Below are positions 63,484 through 64,000 of a stretch of 64,000 nucleotides of DNA, piece by piece. The notes beneath the pieces were generated by a model. It saw only the letters and a program-made list of their open reading frames with translations. It did no database searches and was not told the DNA's origin. The DNA comes from Poa pratensis. Lineage: Eukaryota > Streptophyta > Magnoliopsida > Poales > Poaceae. Made by a program: the position numbers and the translations under genes. The stretch covers positions 76,675,232 through 76,739,231 of the forward strand of contig CAMZMU010000117.1 in NCBI GenBank assembly GCA_947311845.1, written 5' to 3'. Every line of letters starts with the position of its first letter. Within the stretch, counting starts at the first letter, position 1.

Positions 63484-64000
63484 GAGTTACCACAGCAAGA
63501 TTCCACTTAATGTAACTTTGCACTAACATATACAGAGGCTCTCTTTTCAGGGAACTTCGTCAGACTAATGACTCATCCCAACCTGGTTGGTCGCTGTGGA
63601 CAACCATTTTGTTGCCAGTGACTCCATGTATCCAGCATGGATCAAGGCAACACCACTTAAAAGAACCACACAGAAACAGCAAGGTATCCAACAATGCACC
63701 AAACAAATTAATAAAAACTTACGCTCTACATCTGAATTTAAATAACATGTACTCAGGATCCAGAAAATGAGCAGCAGTCGCTCATTGAACTGGCAGTGCT
63801 CACTGCTCAGCTATCTTTTAACAGGCTAAAGGTAACTGCTAACTTGTCTCACCTAATGAAGATACGGTTCAAGTCCACTTTAAAATGATTCTGTAGTATG
63901 ATCCGAACCTGGGTAATAGTTCTGAGGATTTTATTCCCCTTTTTTGGTTTGAGGGAACAGCCTAACGACAACTAATACATCAAGGAGAGCTATTATCTAT
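63484..64000. other. Right edge, no gene identified
   Basis: Mostly AT-rich; holds the possible exon at 63854-63909 noted under the preceding entry. Confidence 0.35.

Overview
This is plant nuclear DNA, very probably from a Triticeae grass (wheat, barley, rye or a relative). It is gene-poor and full of nested transposable elements of grass type: a CACTA element with AGTCCCGGTTCG-type subterminal motifs, a Gypsy element whose LTRs carry the palindromic GATACGTTGGAGACGTATCA terminus, L1-like LINEs, a Pack-MULE and a Stowaway-like MITE. The few host genes have GC-rich coding sequence. No prokaryotic or organellar genes are seen. The species cannot be fixed from sequence alone.

Layout. 0.2-4.6 kb: a 5'-truncated LINE on the minus strand with a 16-bp target-site duplication, itself interrupted by an RNase H-bearing LINE fragment that lies between two ~455-bp direct repeats. 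5.9-6.4 kb: an intact secreted DUF538 gene. 7.1-9.1 kb: a possible spliced transcript of unknown nature. 9.4-10.4 kb: a 949-bp Pack-MULE with ~205-bp inverted repeats and a 9-bp duplication, carrying a captured piece of a flavonol-synthase-like 2-oxoglutarate dioxygenase gene. 10.4-18.9 kb: mostly non-coding, with a GC-rich leader and an unidentified broken coding exon. 19.0-19.4 kb: a DUF538 paralogue with one nonsense codon. 22.3-41.0 kb: a large CACTA element encoding a coiled-coil/membrane ORF, a decayed TNP2 transposase and a TNPA-type protein fused to an Ulp1-like (C48) protease. A young non-autonomous Gypsy element (32.1-39.4 kb, TSD AGTAC) splits that last gene. 41.0-46.4 kb: a second LTR element with a 4.4-kb LTR, an initiator-Met PBS and a short non-canonical ORF, inserted at or near the missing right end of the CACTA. 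47-53.4 kb: a BPS1-like gene flanked by diverged inverted repeats. 53.5-55.1 kb: a 1.6-kb poly(A)-tailed non-coding retroelement with an 11-bp TSD. 58.3-61.9 kb: a cluster of LINE fragments on both strands. 62.7-63.1 kb: a Stowaway-like MITE.

Only two host genes look intact: the DUF538 gene (5896-6414, plus) and the BPS1-like gene (49641-50660, minus). Nearly everything else is mobile or derived from mobile DNA, and nesting gives relative ages: the Gypsy element is younger than the CACTA it interrupts, and the RNase H LINE piece is younger than the LINE it interrupts. A recurring and less usual theme is ultra-short poly(A) insertions (17-44 nt) flanked by perfect 9-16 bp duplications, which look like extreme 5'-truncated LINE-mediated events. 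All identifications come from reading the sequence and from recalled family features; no search was run.
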